From contig NZ_JANQBD010000022.1 of NCBI RefSeq assembly GCF_024722015.1, positions 106,047 through 170,046 on the forward strand: 64,000 nt of DNA, given 5' to 3'. Origin of the DNA: Paenibacillus radicis (ex Xue et al. 2023) (GTDB lineage Bacteria > Bacillota > Bacilli > Paenibacillales > NBRC-103111). Shown here in pieces: positions 24,506 through 32,978 of this stretch. The position numbers were made by a program, and so were the translations under genes. The notes below the pieces were generated by a model. It was not told where the DNA came from, did no database searches, and saw nothing but the letters and a program-made list of their open reading frames with translations. The first letter of the stretch is position 1. Every line of letters starts with the position of its first letter.

Positions 24506-24630
24506 GCGGCGTGAAGAGCCCGTGAATATGAAATTCCTGCTGTTGTTGGAATCGAATAGGCTGCGGAACTGATTAAAGACGGCGCTTAATCCAGGTAGAT
24601 GGAACCCATGGGTCTTGCAAGTATGGAATG
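24506..24630 (+). pseudogene. Remnant of a PEP synthase / rifampicin phosphotransferase gene
   Basis: The plus strand encodes AREYEIPAVVGIE, a stop, AAELIKDGA, a stop and then, in a shifted frame, VDGTHGSCKYGM. This follows the order of the C-terminal swivelling domain of PEP-utilising enzymes (from memory REYGIPAVVGVENATKLIKD then G-x-x-IRVDGTxG). Several stops and at least one frameshift show it is dead. It lies between the FAD oxidoreductase and the terminator of the lyase gene. The rest of the gap (24420-24505, 24674-24786) shows nothing I can name. Confidence 0.65.
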
Positions 24631-24642
24631 GTGAATTATTTC

Positions 24643-24667
24643 AAAAAAATAGCCCCTTTACTGGGGC
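24643..24667 (-). terminator. Terminator of the Lpl-type ABC/lyase operon
   Basis: On the minus strand GCCCC-AGTAAA-GGGGC is followed by TATTTTTTT. It is about 120 bp beyond the lyase stop. Confidence 0.8.
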
Positions 24668-24786
24668 ATTTGGAGACTACCGCTAAGACGCTGGTGAAAA
24701 CCCTGTTCGCTACTTCCCTTAGATTATTAGCGATCTAAAACTCTCGCGTATCTATTTATTGTCTACTTGATTGTCCTTAAGTGCTT

Positions 24787-26313
24787 CTAGACGTTATGTT
24801 CGCACCATTGCTCCAATACGGAATCCAAATGATACTGCGACTGTTGGGATTTCTCTTTGGCATCCTTCAGCCAAGCCTGATGCTCGTCCTGCTGGTTTCT
24901 TCGAAGGGCAATCATCCTTCTCATCTCGTCCGGATTCGGGCCACCAGGCAGCGAACGTACTGTTACAAAATATTCCGGATCGAGTGATTGCCGAAGCTTG
25001 GCCTCGTCAAGCAGCAGCGGTCTGCCGATAACCTCTTGAGCCGCTTCGTTGACAAGGTTCAGTGTGACTTCATGAGCGGCGATCCCTTGTGATATTGCAT
25101 TCTTAACGACTCTGCTGGCAATATGATGTGCTTTGCGGAAGGATATAGCCTCCGTTCTAACCAATTCATCCGCAAGCTCGGTGATATTAGCGAAACTTCC
25201 CTTAGCCCGCTCACGCAGCTTCTCTTTGTTCACCTCTGCGGTCCCAATTACGCAAGCCAAAAGCCTGCACACTTTATCCAGTAAACCTAGGCTTCTCCAA
25301 GCAAACGGCTGCATGTCATCCTCTGTATCGTTAATATCCCCAAAAGGCGTGTTGTGAATCATCGTGAGCGCCGTTTGGGTATTGCCTATACAACTCGATA
25401 ATAAGGCGCGTGAATGCTCCAAGGATACCGGATTTCGTTTTTGAGGCATGATAGAGCTCGTTTGGACGTAAGGATCAGAAACCCTCAGCACATCAAACTC
25501 TTGGGTACTCCATAGCAACAAATCCTGAACGAAACGTCCGAGGGAAATTGCAGTAATCTGAGTAACGGTCATGACCTCCGCGATATAATCCGCTCCCGCA
25601 ATGGCATCATAAGAATTTTCAATCAATCCGTCAAAACCGAGGAGCTCCATCACCCGCTCCCTATCGATGTTGAACCCGGAAGTTGTAATCGCTGCAGCCC
25701 CCATCGGGCTTTGATTGAGCTGGTGATATGCGCTCATAAGTCGGCGCATATCCCTACTTAATGAATCGACGACTGCCATGATGTAGTGGGCTAACGTAGT
25801 AGGCTGAGCCTGCTGCGTATGGGTATACCCGATCATTAGCGTCTCGACATGTTCATTTGCAAACTCCAGCAAATGCTCTTTCAAAAATAATACAGAAGAT
25901 ATTGCAGTCTGCACTTTATCACGAAGTGTCAGTCTACACATAGTAATACCCATATCGTTTCGACTGCGCGCTATATGTAGATTCCCGGCTATATCGCCAG
26001 CTTGATTAAGCAGTTCTCGTTCAACCTGAAAAAACAGATCTTCAACTTCACCGGAGTAGTCCGATTCGCGAATAGACTGCAAATCTAGGCTTCTGATAGC
26101 CTCGGCAATCCGCTTTCCCTCCTCGGGTGAAATTAGTCGTTTTTCCGTCAGCATAATGAGATGAGCCTTATGAATCGCCATCATCGGGTCTAGAAAATGC
26201 TTTTTGGCTTCGTCATATGAAGGAGAAAGAACAACCTCCGTATACGTTTTTCCGGGAAATGTTCGGCCTTCGCTTTGTATGATTCGTTCTCTATAATTCA
26301 TCACAGTATTCAT
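24787..26313 (-). CDS. Argininosuccinate lyase-like enzyme (fumarase/aspartase superfamily)
   Basis: 508 residues, longer than housekeeping ArgH (about 460). The superfamily signature SSIMPQKRNP is intact, and the other conserved blocks are seen: 'HIARSRNDM' and 'GYTHTQQAQPTTLAHY'. These enzymes cleave a C-N bond and release fumarate. The gene overlaps the ABC binding-protein gene by 4 nt and has no argG nearby, so it is probably a catabolic paralogue acting on a compound brought in by that transporter, for example an N-succinyl-type amino compound. That substrate is an inference from context. True ArgH function cannot be ruled out. Confidence 0.82.
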   Translation of the reverse strand: MNTVMNYRERIIQSEGRTFPGKTYTEVVLSPSYDEAKKHFLDPMMAIHKAHLIMLTEKRLISPEEGKRIAEAIRSLDLQSIRESDYSGEVEDLFFQVERELLNQAGDIAGNLHIARSRNDMGITMCRLTLRDKVQTAISSVLFLKEHLLEFANEHVETLMIGYTHTQQAQPTTLAHYIMAVVDSLSRDMRRLMSAYHQLNQSPMGAAAITTSGFNIDRERVMELLGFDGLIENSYDAIAGADYIAEVMTVTQITAISLGRFVQDLLLWSTQEFDVLRVSDPYVQTSSIMPQKRNPVSLEHSRALLSSCIGNTQTALTMIHNTPFGDINDTEDDMQPFAWRSLGLLDKVCRLLACVIGTAEVNKEKLRERAKGSFANITELADELVRTEAISFRKAHHIASRVVKNAISQGIAAHEVTLNLVNEAAQEVIGRPLLLDEAKLRQSLDPEYFVTVRSLPGGPNPDEMRRMIALRRNQQDEHQAWLKDAKEKSQQSQYHLDSVLEQWCEHNV

Positions 26314-27869
26314 TTCGTTCCCATCCTATTTTGTTTATACCAATCCGTAGCTTCCTGAATTGCCTTGTCTCCACCGCGTTTTTTCCAATCTTCTACAAAT
26401 TTATCGAAGCTATCAAGCGGATCCCGCCCTGTAATGATTTTAGCAGCCGTTTCCATCCAAAGCCCTGTGAATTGAAGCTCGGGTCTAGATACTTGTGTTG
26501 GAGGAAGAGGCATATCCAGCCCATCATTGATCCGGCCCTCGCTGGTAGCGATTTTAAGCGCGCTTGTAACATATTCGCCATTTGCACGGCTCTTCATATA
26601 CTCCTGGTTATGAATGTAACTAGGCCCAATTAATCTTAAAAATTTAATATGGAAATCGTCCCGATCCGCATCGGCTTTCGTACTCAATGGTTTGTATACC
26701 ACCTTTCCGTTTTCCATGTTAAAATCATCGCCTTCAAGCCCGTAATTCAAAAATTTCTGAGCATCATCGGAATAGAACCATTCAAGGTACTTTAATACGT
26801 GTTCCGGATGTTTGTTGGACTTCGGAATAACCCAAGCAGAGAGTGGGTTTACGGTTGACCCAATCAAGTTTCCGCCCTTGCCATCCGGTCCGGTGGGAGC
26901 AGTAATATTTAAGATCTCCGCGTTTGGATCGGCTTTCTTCATTGATACAACCCATTGGTCAGGTCCTTCCGCAGAATGCACCCAGACACCCACCCGGTTA
27001 CCTCTTACTTTACTGTCCCAATCAGCCGGCAGATTCACAAAAATTTCATTGTCCATCAATTTTTCATTGTACATTTGTTGATGCAGTTTTAACGCTTCTT
27101 TCATTTGCGGACGAATGAAGTTGGGTACCAATTGATTATTTTCATATTTCCATCCATCTGGGATAACATCATAGGCACCGAAGAAAAAATAGGCGAAATC
27201 AAAATTTTTCCGGCCTGTAAACGGAATTTCGTCTGCCTTGCCGTTGCCGTTCGGATCTTTGTCCCTAAAAGCACGCAGTACATTCAAATATTCCTCTATC
27301 GTCTTGGGCACCTGCAGTCCGAGCTTATCCAGCCAATCTTTACGTATGTATACAATTCGATTATTCGGTGTTGGTGCTTCACCAGGAACAGCATATATTT
27401 TCCCGTCCTTGCTAACAAGTGAAGATTCCCAAAGGCTTTTTCCAATTTTCTTTTTTAAATCGGGAGTATATTTATCAATTAATTCGTTCAAGTCATAAAA
27501 GGCCCCATTGTTCAGAGCAGCAGCCACTTCAGAAGAAGCAATTCCATTAATAACCTGGATCGCATCCGGAAGATCGCCTGATGCAAACATCAGATTCAGC
27601 TTTTTGGAATATTCAGCCTGGGCAACAGGTTCTAACCGAACATCCGTTTTCGACAGCTCCCGCATCCTTTTTATATATTTATCTTCGTTAATATTAGGTG
27701 ATGAGGTGACATACGGCATATTACGATCGCTCATGACGAGCTTTACTGTTGGCGGAGTGATTGGGCCAGTCACTGCGGCCGGTTTTTTGTCATCCTTGCC
27801 TGAACATGCTGCCAATAAACTTCCCGGTAAAGAAATACATACCATTAGTGCAATCGCTTTCTTTTTCAT
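26310..27869 (-). CDS. Extracellular solute-binding lipoprotein (LplA-like, family 1)
   Basis: 519 residues from the ATG at 27869, preceded by AAGGGGG; the frame opens nine codons earlier without a ribosome site. Lipoprotein signal with lipobox L-A-A-C (Cys22). The mature region has the LplA-type features 'YIRKDWLDKLGLQVPKTIEE' and 'FRDKDPNGNGKADEIPFTG'. Such proteins usually bind oligosaccharides or aminosugars. It is encoded after two permeases and before the lyase and has no ATPase gene beside it, as usual for this family, which borrows MsmX-type ATPases. Confidence 0.93.
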   Translation of the reverse strand: MKKKAIALMVCISLPGSLLAACSGKDDKKPAAVTGPITPPTVKLVMSDRNMPYVTSSPNINEDKYIKRMRELSKTDVRLEPVAQAEYSKKLNLMFASGDLPDAIQVINGIASSEVAAALNNGAFYDLNELIDKYTPDLKKKIGKSLWESSLVSKDGKIYAVPGEAPTPNNRIVYIRKDWLDKLGLQVPKTIEEYLNVLRAFRDKDPNGNGKADEIPFTGRKNFDFAYFFFGAYDVIPDGWKYENNQLVPNFIRPQMKEALKLHQQMYNEKLMDNEIFVNLPADWDSKVRGNRVGVWVHSAEGPDQWVVSMKKADPNAEILNITAPTGPDGKGGNLIGSTVNPLSAWVIPKSNKHPEHVLKYLEWFYSDDAQKFLNYGLEGDDFNMENGKVVYKPLSTKADADRDDFHIKFLRLIGPSYIHNQEYMKSRANGEYVTSALKIATSEGRINDGLDMPLPPTQVSRPELQFTGLWMETAAKIITGRDPLDSFDKFVEDWKKRGGDKAIQEATDWYKQNRMGTK

Positions 27870-27908
27870 GAATATATCCCCCTTAACATTCTCCAATAGA
27901 CATAAATA

Positions 27909-28775
27909 CTAGCCTTTCACCGATCCGATCATGGCACCCTTGACAAAATGCTTCTGAATGAACGGGTAAATCAGCATCACTGGTACAGTTGCTACAATAA
28001 TCGTTGCCATCTTAATACCTTCAGCCGACGATAATGAGGTAAGAACATCTCCGGCATTTTCCTGCACCACCAGTTGTCTCAATTTGACTTGCAGCGGAAA
28101 CAACCCGGTGTCACGCAAGTACATCATGGCGGCAAAATAACCATTCCAGTGTCCGACGGCATAAAACATGCCTATTGTTGTCATAACCGGCATAGACAAG
28201 GGCAGTACAATGCTCCAAAAAGTACGGTATTCATTGGATCCATCGATTTTAGCAGCCTCGGTCAGACCATCCGGGATATTTTGAAAGAAAGAGATCATAA
28301 TCAGAAGGTTAAAGCCGCTGATCAGCGATGGCACCATGAGTGACCACAATGTGTTCAGCATCCCTAATGACTTGACCAGCAAGTAAGAAGGAATGATTGG
28401 AGCTGTAAAAATCATTGTGAACAAGACAATCAGAAGAATCGTTGATCTTCCCTTTAAATCCTTGCGAGCCAATCCATAGGCCATGAGGGACGTAAATACC
28501 AGGTTTAAGGCTGTGCCCAAAACGGTAATATAAACGGTTATACTGAAGGACTTCCAAAAACCCACGTTTTTAATAATTGCCCAGTAGTTCTCCAATGTAA
28601 AGTTCACCGGCAATAGAGTGACCATTCCCTGCAAAATCGCATTTCCTCCACTAAAGGATCCTGCTACAATATTCAGGAATGGAAGTAATACCGCTAATGA
28701 AGCGAGCGAGAGAAATAAATAATTGCCGATTTCAAACCATTTTCGAGCTTGACTAACTCTTTTCACAGCCTCCAT
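27909..28775 (-). CDS. ABC transporter permease (LplC/YtcP-like)
   Basis: 288 residues, six membrane helices. The EAA loop reads 'IPDGLTEAAKIDGSNEYRTF WSIVLPLSMP', a close match to the MalG/LplC consensus. The C-terminus 'YPFIQKHFVKGAMIGSVKG' is the standard ending of this family. It starts 4 bp after the first permease gene's stop and precedes the binding-protein gene by 39 bp. It forms the heterodimeric channel with the LplB-like protein. Confidence 0.94.
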   Translation of the reverse strand: MEAVKRVSQARKWFEIGNYLFLSLASLAVLLPFLNIVAGSFSGGNAILQGMVTLLPVNFTLENYWAIIKNVGFWKSFSITVYITVLGTALNLVFTSLMAYGLARKDLKGRSTILLIVLFTMIFTAPIIPSYLLVKSLGMLNTLWSLMVPSLISGFNLLIMISFFQNIPDGLTEAAKIDGSNEYRTFWSIVLPLSMPVMTTIGMFYAVGHWNGYFAAMMYLRDTGLFPLQVKLRQLVVQENAGDVLTSLSSAEGIKMATIIVATVPVMLIYPFIQKHFVKGAMIGSVKG

Positions 28776-28779
28776 CCCC

Positions 28780-29739
28780 CTAAAAAATAGAATCTCCTGT
28801 TGCCTTTTTACTGATTGTATTTGCTCCCAAGATAAGAACTAGTCCGACAACCGATTTAAACAGTCCAATTGCAGTTGTATAACTGTACTGTCCTCCAAGA
28901 AGCCCTACCTCGTAAATGTAAGTGTCCAAGATATCACCGGTCTCACGCACGAGAGGGTTCAGCAAGATATAGATTTGCTCGAAGCCCAAATCCAAGATAT
29001 GGCCGATTTTCAACAGAAGCAGCACCATAATCGTTGGCATTAAAGCCGGTATGGTGACGCTGAACACTTGACGCAGCTTTCCTGCACCATCGACTTCCGC
29101 CGCTTCATACAACTCCGGGTTGATGCCAGTCAGAGCAGCTAAGTAAATAATCGTCCCCCAGCCGGCTTCCTTCCAAACCCCCGAAACAACGACAATACTT
29201 CGGAAATATTCAGGCATTTGCATAAAAAATATTTTATCCATCCCGAAAACAGCCAAAACCTGATTGATCAGACCCATGTCTGGAGACAACAAGCTCATCA
29301 CCATACCGCCCAAAATAACCCAAGACAAAAAATGCGGAACGTATAAAACCGTTTGCAATACACGCTTGACCATGACTTTCCGTACTTCATTCAACAGCAA
29401 AGCTAGTATGAGCGGTGCAGGAAAACCGAAAATTAATTGGTACAAGCTGATGAGCAGTGTATTACGAAGCACCCGGTAAAACTCCGGATAGCTAAATAGC
29501 CGCACAAAATGCTCAAATCCGACAAACTCACTGCCAAGCATTCCTCCAAAAGGATTATAATTCTGAAATGCGATAATACTACCGGTTAAAGGTATGTACT
29601 TAAAAATGACAAAAAATAATAAGCCTGGCATAATCATAGTGTAAATTTGCCAATTTTTCAGAAAATAAGATCTTTTACGCAAATCTTGCTGTGATAACCT
29701 AACTGACATGGCAGCATTTACATCTGCACCTTCACTCAT
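28780..29739 (-). CDS. ABC transporter permease (LplB-like)
   Basis: 319 residues with six membrane helices after a short cytoplasmic N-terminus. 'YIPLTGSIIAFQNYNPFGG' and the EAA loop 'GINPELYEAAEVDGAGKLRQ VFSVTIPALMP' are typical of LplB. It is the first transporter gene after the YesMN pair, separated from it by about 107 bp that contains a cre-like dyad, so transporter expression may be adjusted independently of the two-component genes. Confidence 0.94.
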   Translation of the reverse strand: MSEGADVNAAMSVRLSQQDLRKRSYFLKNWQIYTMIMPGLLFFVIFKYIPLTGSIIAFQNYNPFGGMLGSEFVGFEHFVRLFSYPEFYRVLRNTLLISLYQLIFGFPAPLILALLLNEVRKVMVKRVLQTVLYVPHFLSWVILGGMVMSLLSPDMGLINQVLAVFGMDKIFFMQMPEYFRSIVVVSGVWKEAGWGTIIYLAALTGINPELYEAAEVDGAGKLRQVFSVTIPALMPTIMVLLLLKIGHILDLGFEQIYILLNPLVRETGDILDTYIYEVGLLGGQYSYTTAIGLFKSVVGLVLILGANTISKKATGDSIF

Positions 29740-29779
29740 CGTTCAACCTCCTTCCTCTCTCCTCTCGTATGTAACTTAA

Positions 29780-29795
29780 TTGTAAACGCATTTAC
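29780..29795. promoter_or_regulatory. cre-like palindrome ahead of the transporter genes
   Basis: TTGTAAACGCATTTAC contains the perfect dyad GTAAA-CGCA-TTTAC and fits the CcpA cre consensus (WTGNAANCGNWWNCAW) except at two positions. It lies between the YesN and LplB-like genes. Carbon catabolite control or a LacI-type repressor is possible. Confidence 0.45.
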
Positions 29796-29846
29796 TGAGG
29801 AAGGTACATGTGTTTTACGAGGCCAAAGTTGTCATTTTTTCGCCGA

Positions 29847-30911
29847 CTACTCGCTCAAGAAAGACCCATTGAGGCGCTTCCGATATTCCTTCGGTGAATA
29901 TCCATAATGCTTCTTGAACATTTTGGTAAAATGAGCATAGTCAGCATATCCGCACTTAAACGCAACCTCGTACATCTTGCACGACGAGTCCGCCAGCCAT
30001 ACTTTAGCCTGCTCCATCCGAACATTAATAACATATTGAGTGAAACTCACGCCGACCGCCTCTTTGATACATTCACTTGTATAGGAAACCGATAAATTCA
30101 ATTCATTAGCTATGGACAGCAGCGATAAATCCTCATCAAAGATGTGTGCTTGAATATACACTAACGCTTTCTTCACAATCAGAGCTATCCCATGATTTCT
30201 GACAGCCGCAATCTGCTGCATCCACTCGCCGATCTGCCTGCGCGCTTGGCCTTTCAGTTCTTCCAGCACACCTTCTTTCGTAAACGTCAAATGTAAGGTT
30301 TCCTTAAAGTCAGGCAAACTTTCCACAAGTTCATTGCGGGTACACGTTAAAAAGTCGACATAGAACGTTTTGTAGATTTCCAGATGCTCACTATTATTGC
30401 GGGAAATATAGTCGTACACTGCATCAAGCAGAGAATCAATTGCAGCACCGTCCATGTCTCGTAATAACAGAGCCAAGCGTTTCCCCTGCTGCCTGCAATA
30501 CCATAGTGACTCCTGGCGCCAAGCTTGCAGCATCATTTGTTGTTTTCGTTTTGATGCGATTTGTTCCAGCATTTTCTGCAGTTGTTCCAGCACAACGGGC
30601 TTGAGTAAATAATCGGTGACTCCATAACGAATCGCTCTTTGGGCATATTCGAATTCCCCATATCCGGTTAATATAATCACATCAGCTTTATTGCCCATTT
30701 CACGCAACGCAGAGATTAAATTCAAACCATCCATCACCGGCATACGGATATCAGTAATAAGCAGGTCCACCGGATTCGCCTGCATAAATTCCAGTGCATC
30801 CCGGCCATTGGTAAAAGCCCCTATAACCTCGAACAGGTTGGTTCTTTCTATAATCATCTTCAAGCTTTTCTTAATTATGGTTTCATCGTCTGTAATAATG
30901 GCTTTCAGCAT
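29847..30911 (-). CDS. YesN-like response regulator (AraC-type output)
   Basis: 354 residues from the ATG at 30911 (GGAGGGACATAGG ahead). Receiver domain with Asp8/Asp9 and phosphoacceptor Asp54 in 'LLITDIRMPVMDG', Lys in 'DYLLKPV'; a middle helical region; and a C-terminal AraC pair of helix-turn-helices ('LSLLSIANELNLSVSYTSEC IKEAVG', 'VAFKCGYADYAHFTKMFKKH YGYSPKEYR'). It pairs with the YesM-like kinase just upstream; the two stop/start sites are adjacent. It probably activates the neighbouring ABC/lyase genes. Confidence 0.94.
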   Translation of the reverse strand: MLKAIITDDETIIKKSLKMIIERTNLFEVIGAFTNGRDALEFMQANPVDLLITDIRMPVMDGLNLISALREMGNKADVIILTGYGEFEYAQRAIRYGVTDYLLKPVVLEQLQKMLEQIASKRKQQMMLQAWRQESLWYCRQQGKRLALLLRDMDGAAIDSLLDAVYDYISRNNSEHLEIYKTFYVDFLTCTRNELVESLPDFKETLHLTFTKEGVLEELKGQARRQIGEWMQQIAAVRNHGIALIVKKALVYIQAHIFDEDLSLLSIANELNLSVSYTSECIKEAVGVSFTQYVINVRMEQAKVWLADSSCKMYEVAFKCGYADYAHFTKMFKKHYGYSPKEYRKRLNGSFLSE

Positions 30912-30912
30912 C

Positions 30913-32736
30913 CTATGTCCCTCCATTTATAACTGGCAAATGAACTTCAATCCATGTACCCTTCTCGGTCGATTTCAAAATATGAATACCGTAAGGTTCG
31001 CCAAAGCTCAAACGCAAACGTTGGTGAACGTTCCATAAACCTACATTTCCCCATCGATTCTCCTCATCCTGATCTCTTCCCGGCAAATGATATTCGGTAT
31101 CTTTTACCGACTGGAACGCCTGGTTCAACTTCTCCATGTCAGAGGATACCATTCCTCCCCCTCTATCAATAATAAATAGGTGGTATCCCAACGCAGTTCT
31201 TTCCCCCCTTAGAGCAACAAACTCAGGATAACGCTCATGCTTCTCGTAGGCATGTCGAAACACATTTTCAACAAGAGGCTGAAGGGTGAGGCGTAACGCT
31301 TGAACCTGACGCAGATCATCCCATGAGAATTGCATTTTAACGGTTAAAAACTCAAACCTCTCTTTTTGAATTTCAAAATAGGTTTGTATATGTTGCATTT
31401 CCTCATACAACGATAACCTTTCATCTCCACTTGTAATACTGTAACGAAACAAGGACGCAAGCGAAATAGCCATCCGACTGATCGGCATTACATTCTCCAA
31501 AATAGCATAAGAATTTATTACCTCTAAGGTGTTGTATAGAAAATGGGGATTGATTTGCGCCTGCATAGATTTCAGCATTATTTCCCGTTGTTTGATCATA
31601 AGCTCCTTTTCCCGTAATTCGGAAGCATGCACCTCATCGATCGATCTTTGCAGCTTTTCGACCATTTGATTGAAACTATCGTATAACTCGTTGAGTTCAT
31701 CCTGTTTTCCCGGTGGAACGTGCGCCCGGACAAACATTTCCCCGCTTCCCGCCCTTTTCATCAGTCTTTTCAAGTTTGAAAGCGAATTCGTGAGACTGAG
31801 TGCAAATCCCCCGATAAAAAATAGCGAAACGAGGGTAACAGCTATCAAGATGAGTAACGTAATATTTCGTAGCGCAAACAAGTCTCCGGTCAATTCGGTA
31901 AGCGGAACCTCGGATACAAGTGTCCATTCCGTTAAAGGAGAATGTTCAAAAACGATCAGTTTTTTAACCCCTGAATCCTCTACAATCAGCGATCCTTGTT
32001 TCATTTTACGAATGTGTTCGTTATACCAGTCTGGTACGGCATCGCCGATTCGGCTAGGGTCAGGGTGAAGCACAACACTGCCTTCCCCATCCGCAATCCA
32101 TGTAAAGCCCGTTTGACTCGAGCCGATCTTGCTAATAAACGCTGATATTACGTTTAAACGAAGATCGATGAGCATCAATCCCTTTGTGCTGTATGTATTA
32201 GTATCCGTAAATTTCCTGCTTATCGTTAAAATAGGAATCCCGTTTTCCCAATGGATATGATTGAATTTGATGTTTCGATCATCCCTTGGTTCAAGCTGAA
32301 TCAAATCACGGTTTCCCCACCCTTCCATCGTGTCGGCTAGATTGGAAACGACTATACCGTTCTCGGAAATGATGGAGAGACCATAGACTTCTTTCTTTCC
32401 ATAGATAACTTGATTAATGATCTGATTCTGAATTTGCGTTGTTATTGAAAACCTTTGATAAACCTCATCCGGGGTAATCTTCATAAAAGCTTCAATGAGT
32501 GGATGGGTAATGTAAGGAAGCGTGATTCGTTCCAAATCACCAAAATAATAAGTTAGATAGCTATTAGCCTGCTGGATGGATTTCTGTGCGGATGCGATAG
32601 CGTTTTCTTCGATCAACTGAGTCGACCGCTGATACCAAATGGAACCAAAAAGTATAAAGGGTAACAGGAAAAAAACCGTAAATATTAAAATCAGTTTAAC
32701 GCGTATTGTTTTTATTTTGTACGTGGATAAGTTCAT
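30913..32736 (-). CDS. YesM-like sensor histidine kinase
   Basis: 607 residues. Membrane helix at about 15-35, a large extracellular dCache-like sensor (about 40-290), a second helix at about 295-315, then HAMP and the LytS/YesM-type kinase core: phosphoacceptor His in 'QINPHFLYNTLEVINSYA' and ATP-binding 'LRLTLQPLVENVFRHAYEK', 'DRGGGM' and 'GNVGLWNVHQRL'. Kinases of this type beside LplABC transporters respond to the transported sugar or its binding protein. The promoter region is shared with the divergent LuxR ATPase gene. Confidence 0.94.
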   Translation of the reverse strand: MNLSTYKIKTIRVKLILIFTVFFLLPFILFGSIWYQRSTQLIEENAIASAQKSIQQANSYLTYYFGDLERITLPYITHPLIEAFMKITPDEVYQRFSITTQIQNQIINQVIYGKKEVYGLSIISENGIVVSNLADTMEGWGNRDLIQLEPRDDRNIKFNHIHWENGIPILTISRKFTDTNTYSTKGLMLIDLRLNVISAFISKIGSSQTGFTWIADGEGSVVLHPDPSRIGDAVPDWYNEHIRKMKQGSLIVEDSGVKKLIVFEHSPLTEWTLVSEVPLTELTGDLFALRNITLLILIAVTLVSLFFIGGFALSLTNSLSNLKRLMKRAGSGEMFVRAHVPPGKQDELNELYDSFNQMVEKLQRSIDEVHASELREKELMIKQREIMLKSMQAQINPHFLYNTLEVINSYAILENVMPISRMAISLASLFRYSITSGDERLSLYEEMQHIQTYFEIQKERFEFLTVKMQFSWDDLRQVQALRLTLQPLVENVFRHAYEKHERYPEFVALRGERTALGYHLFIIDRGGGMVSSDMEKLNQAFQSVKDTEYHLPGRDQDEENRWGNVGLWNVHQRLRLSFGEPYGIHILKSTEKGTWIEVHLPVINGGT

Positions 32737-32978
32737 CTAGGCTCACTCCAACAATTCATCAATGGTCTACCGGCACGCAAACACACACACATTGTATCAC
32801 ACGCCGAAGATATTCATAATCGAAGACTTCCGCCTTCTCGATAAAACCGGGCAGGCCGAAACTTCGACCACAACCAAAAGAAACTACTTAAAAACAAACA
32901 ATATGCATTATAATATAAATGATACTGAATGGATCGAACAACTCGCTATGATTAATTTGTTGAGAGGTGACATTTGCC

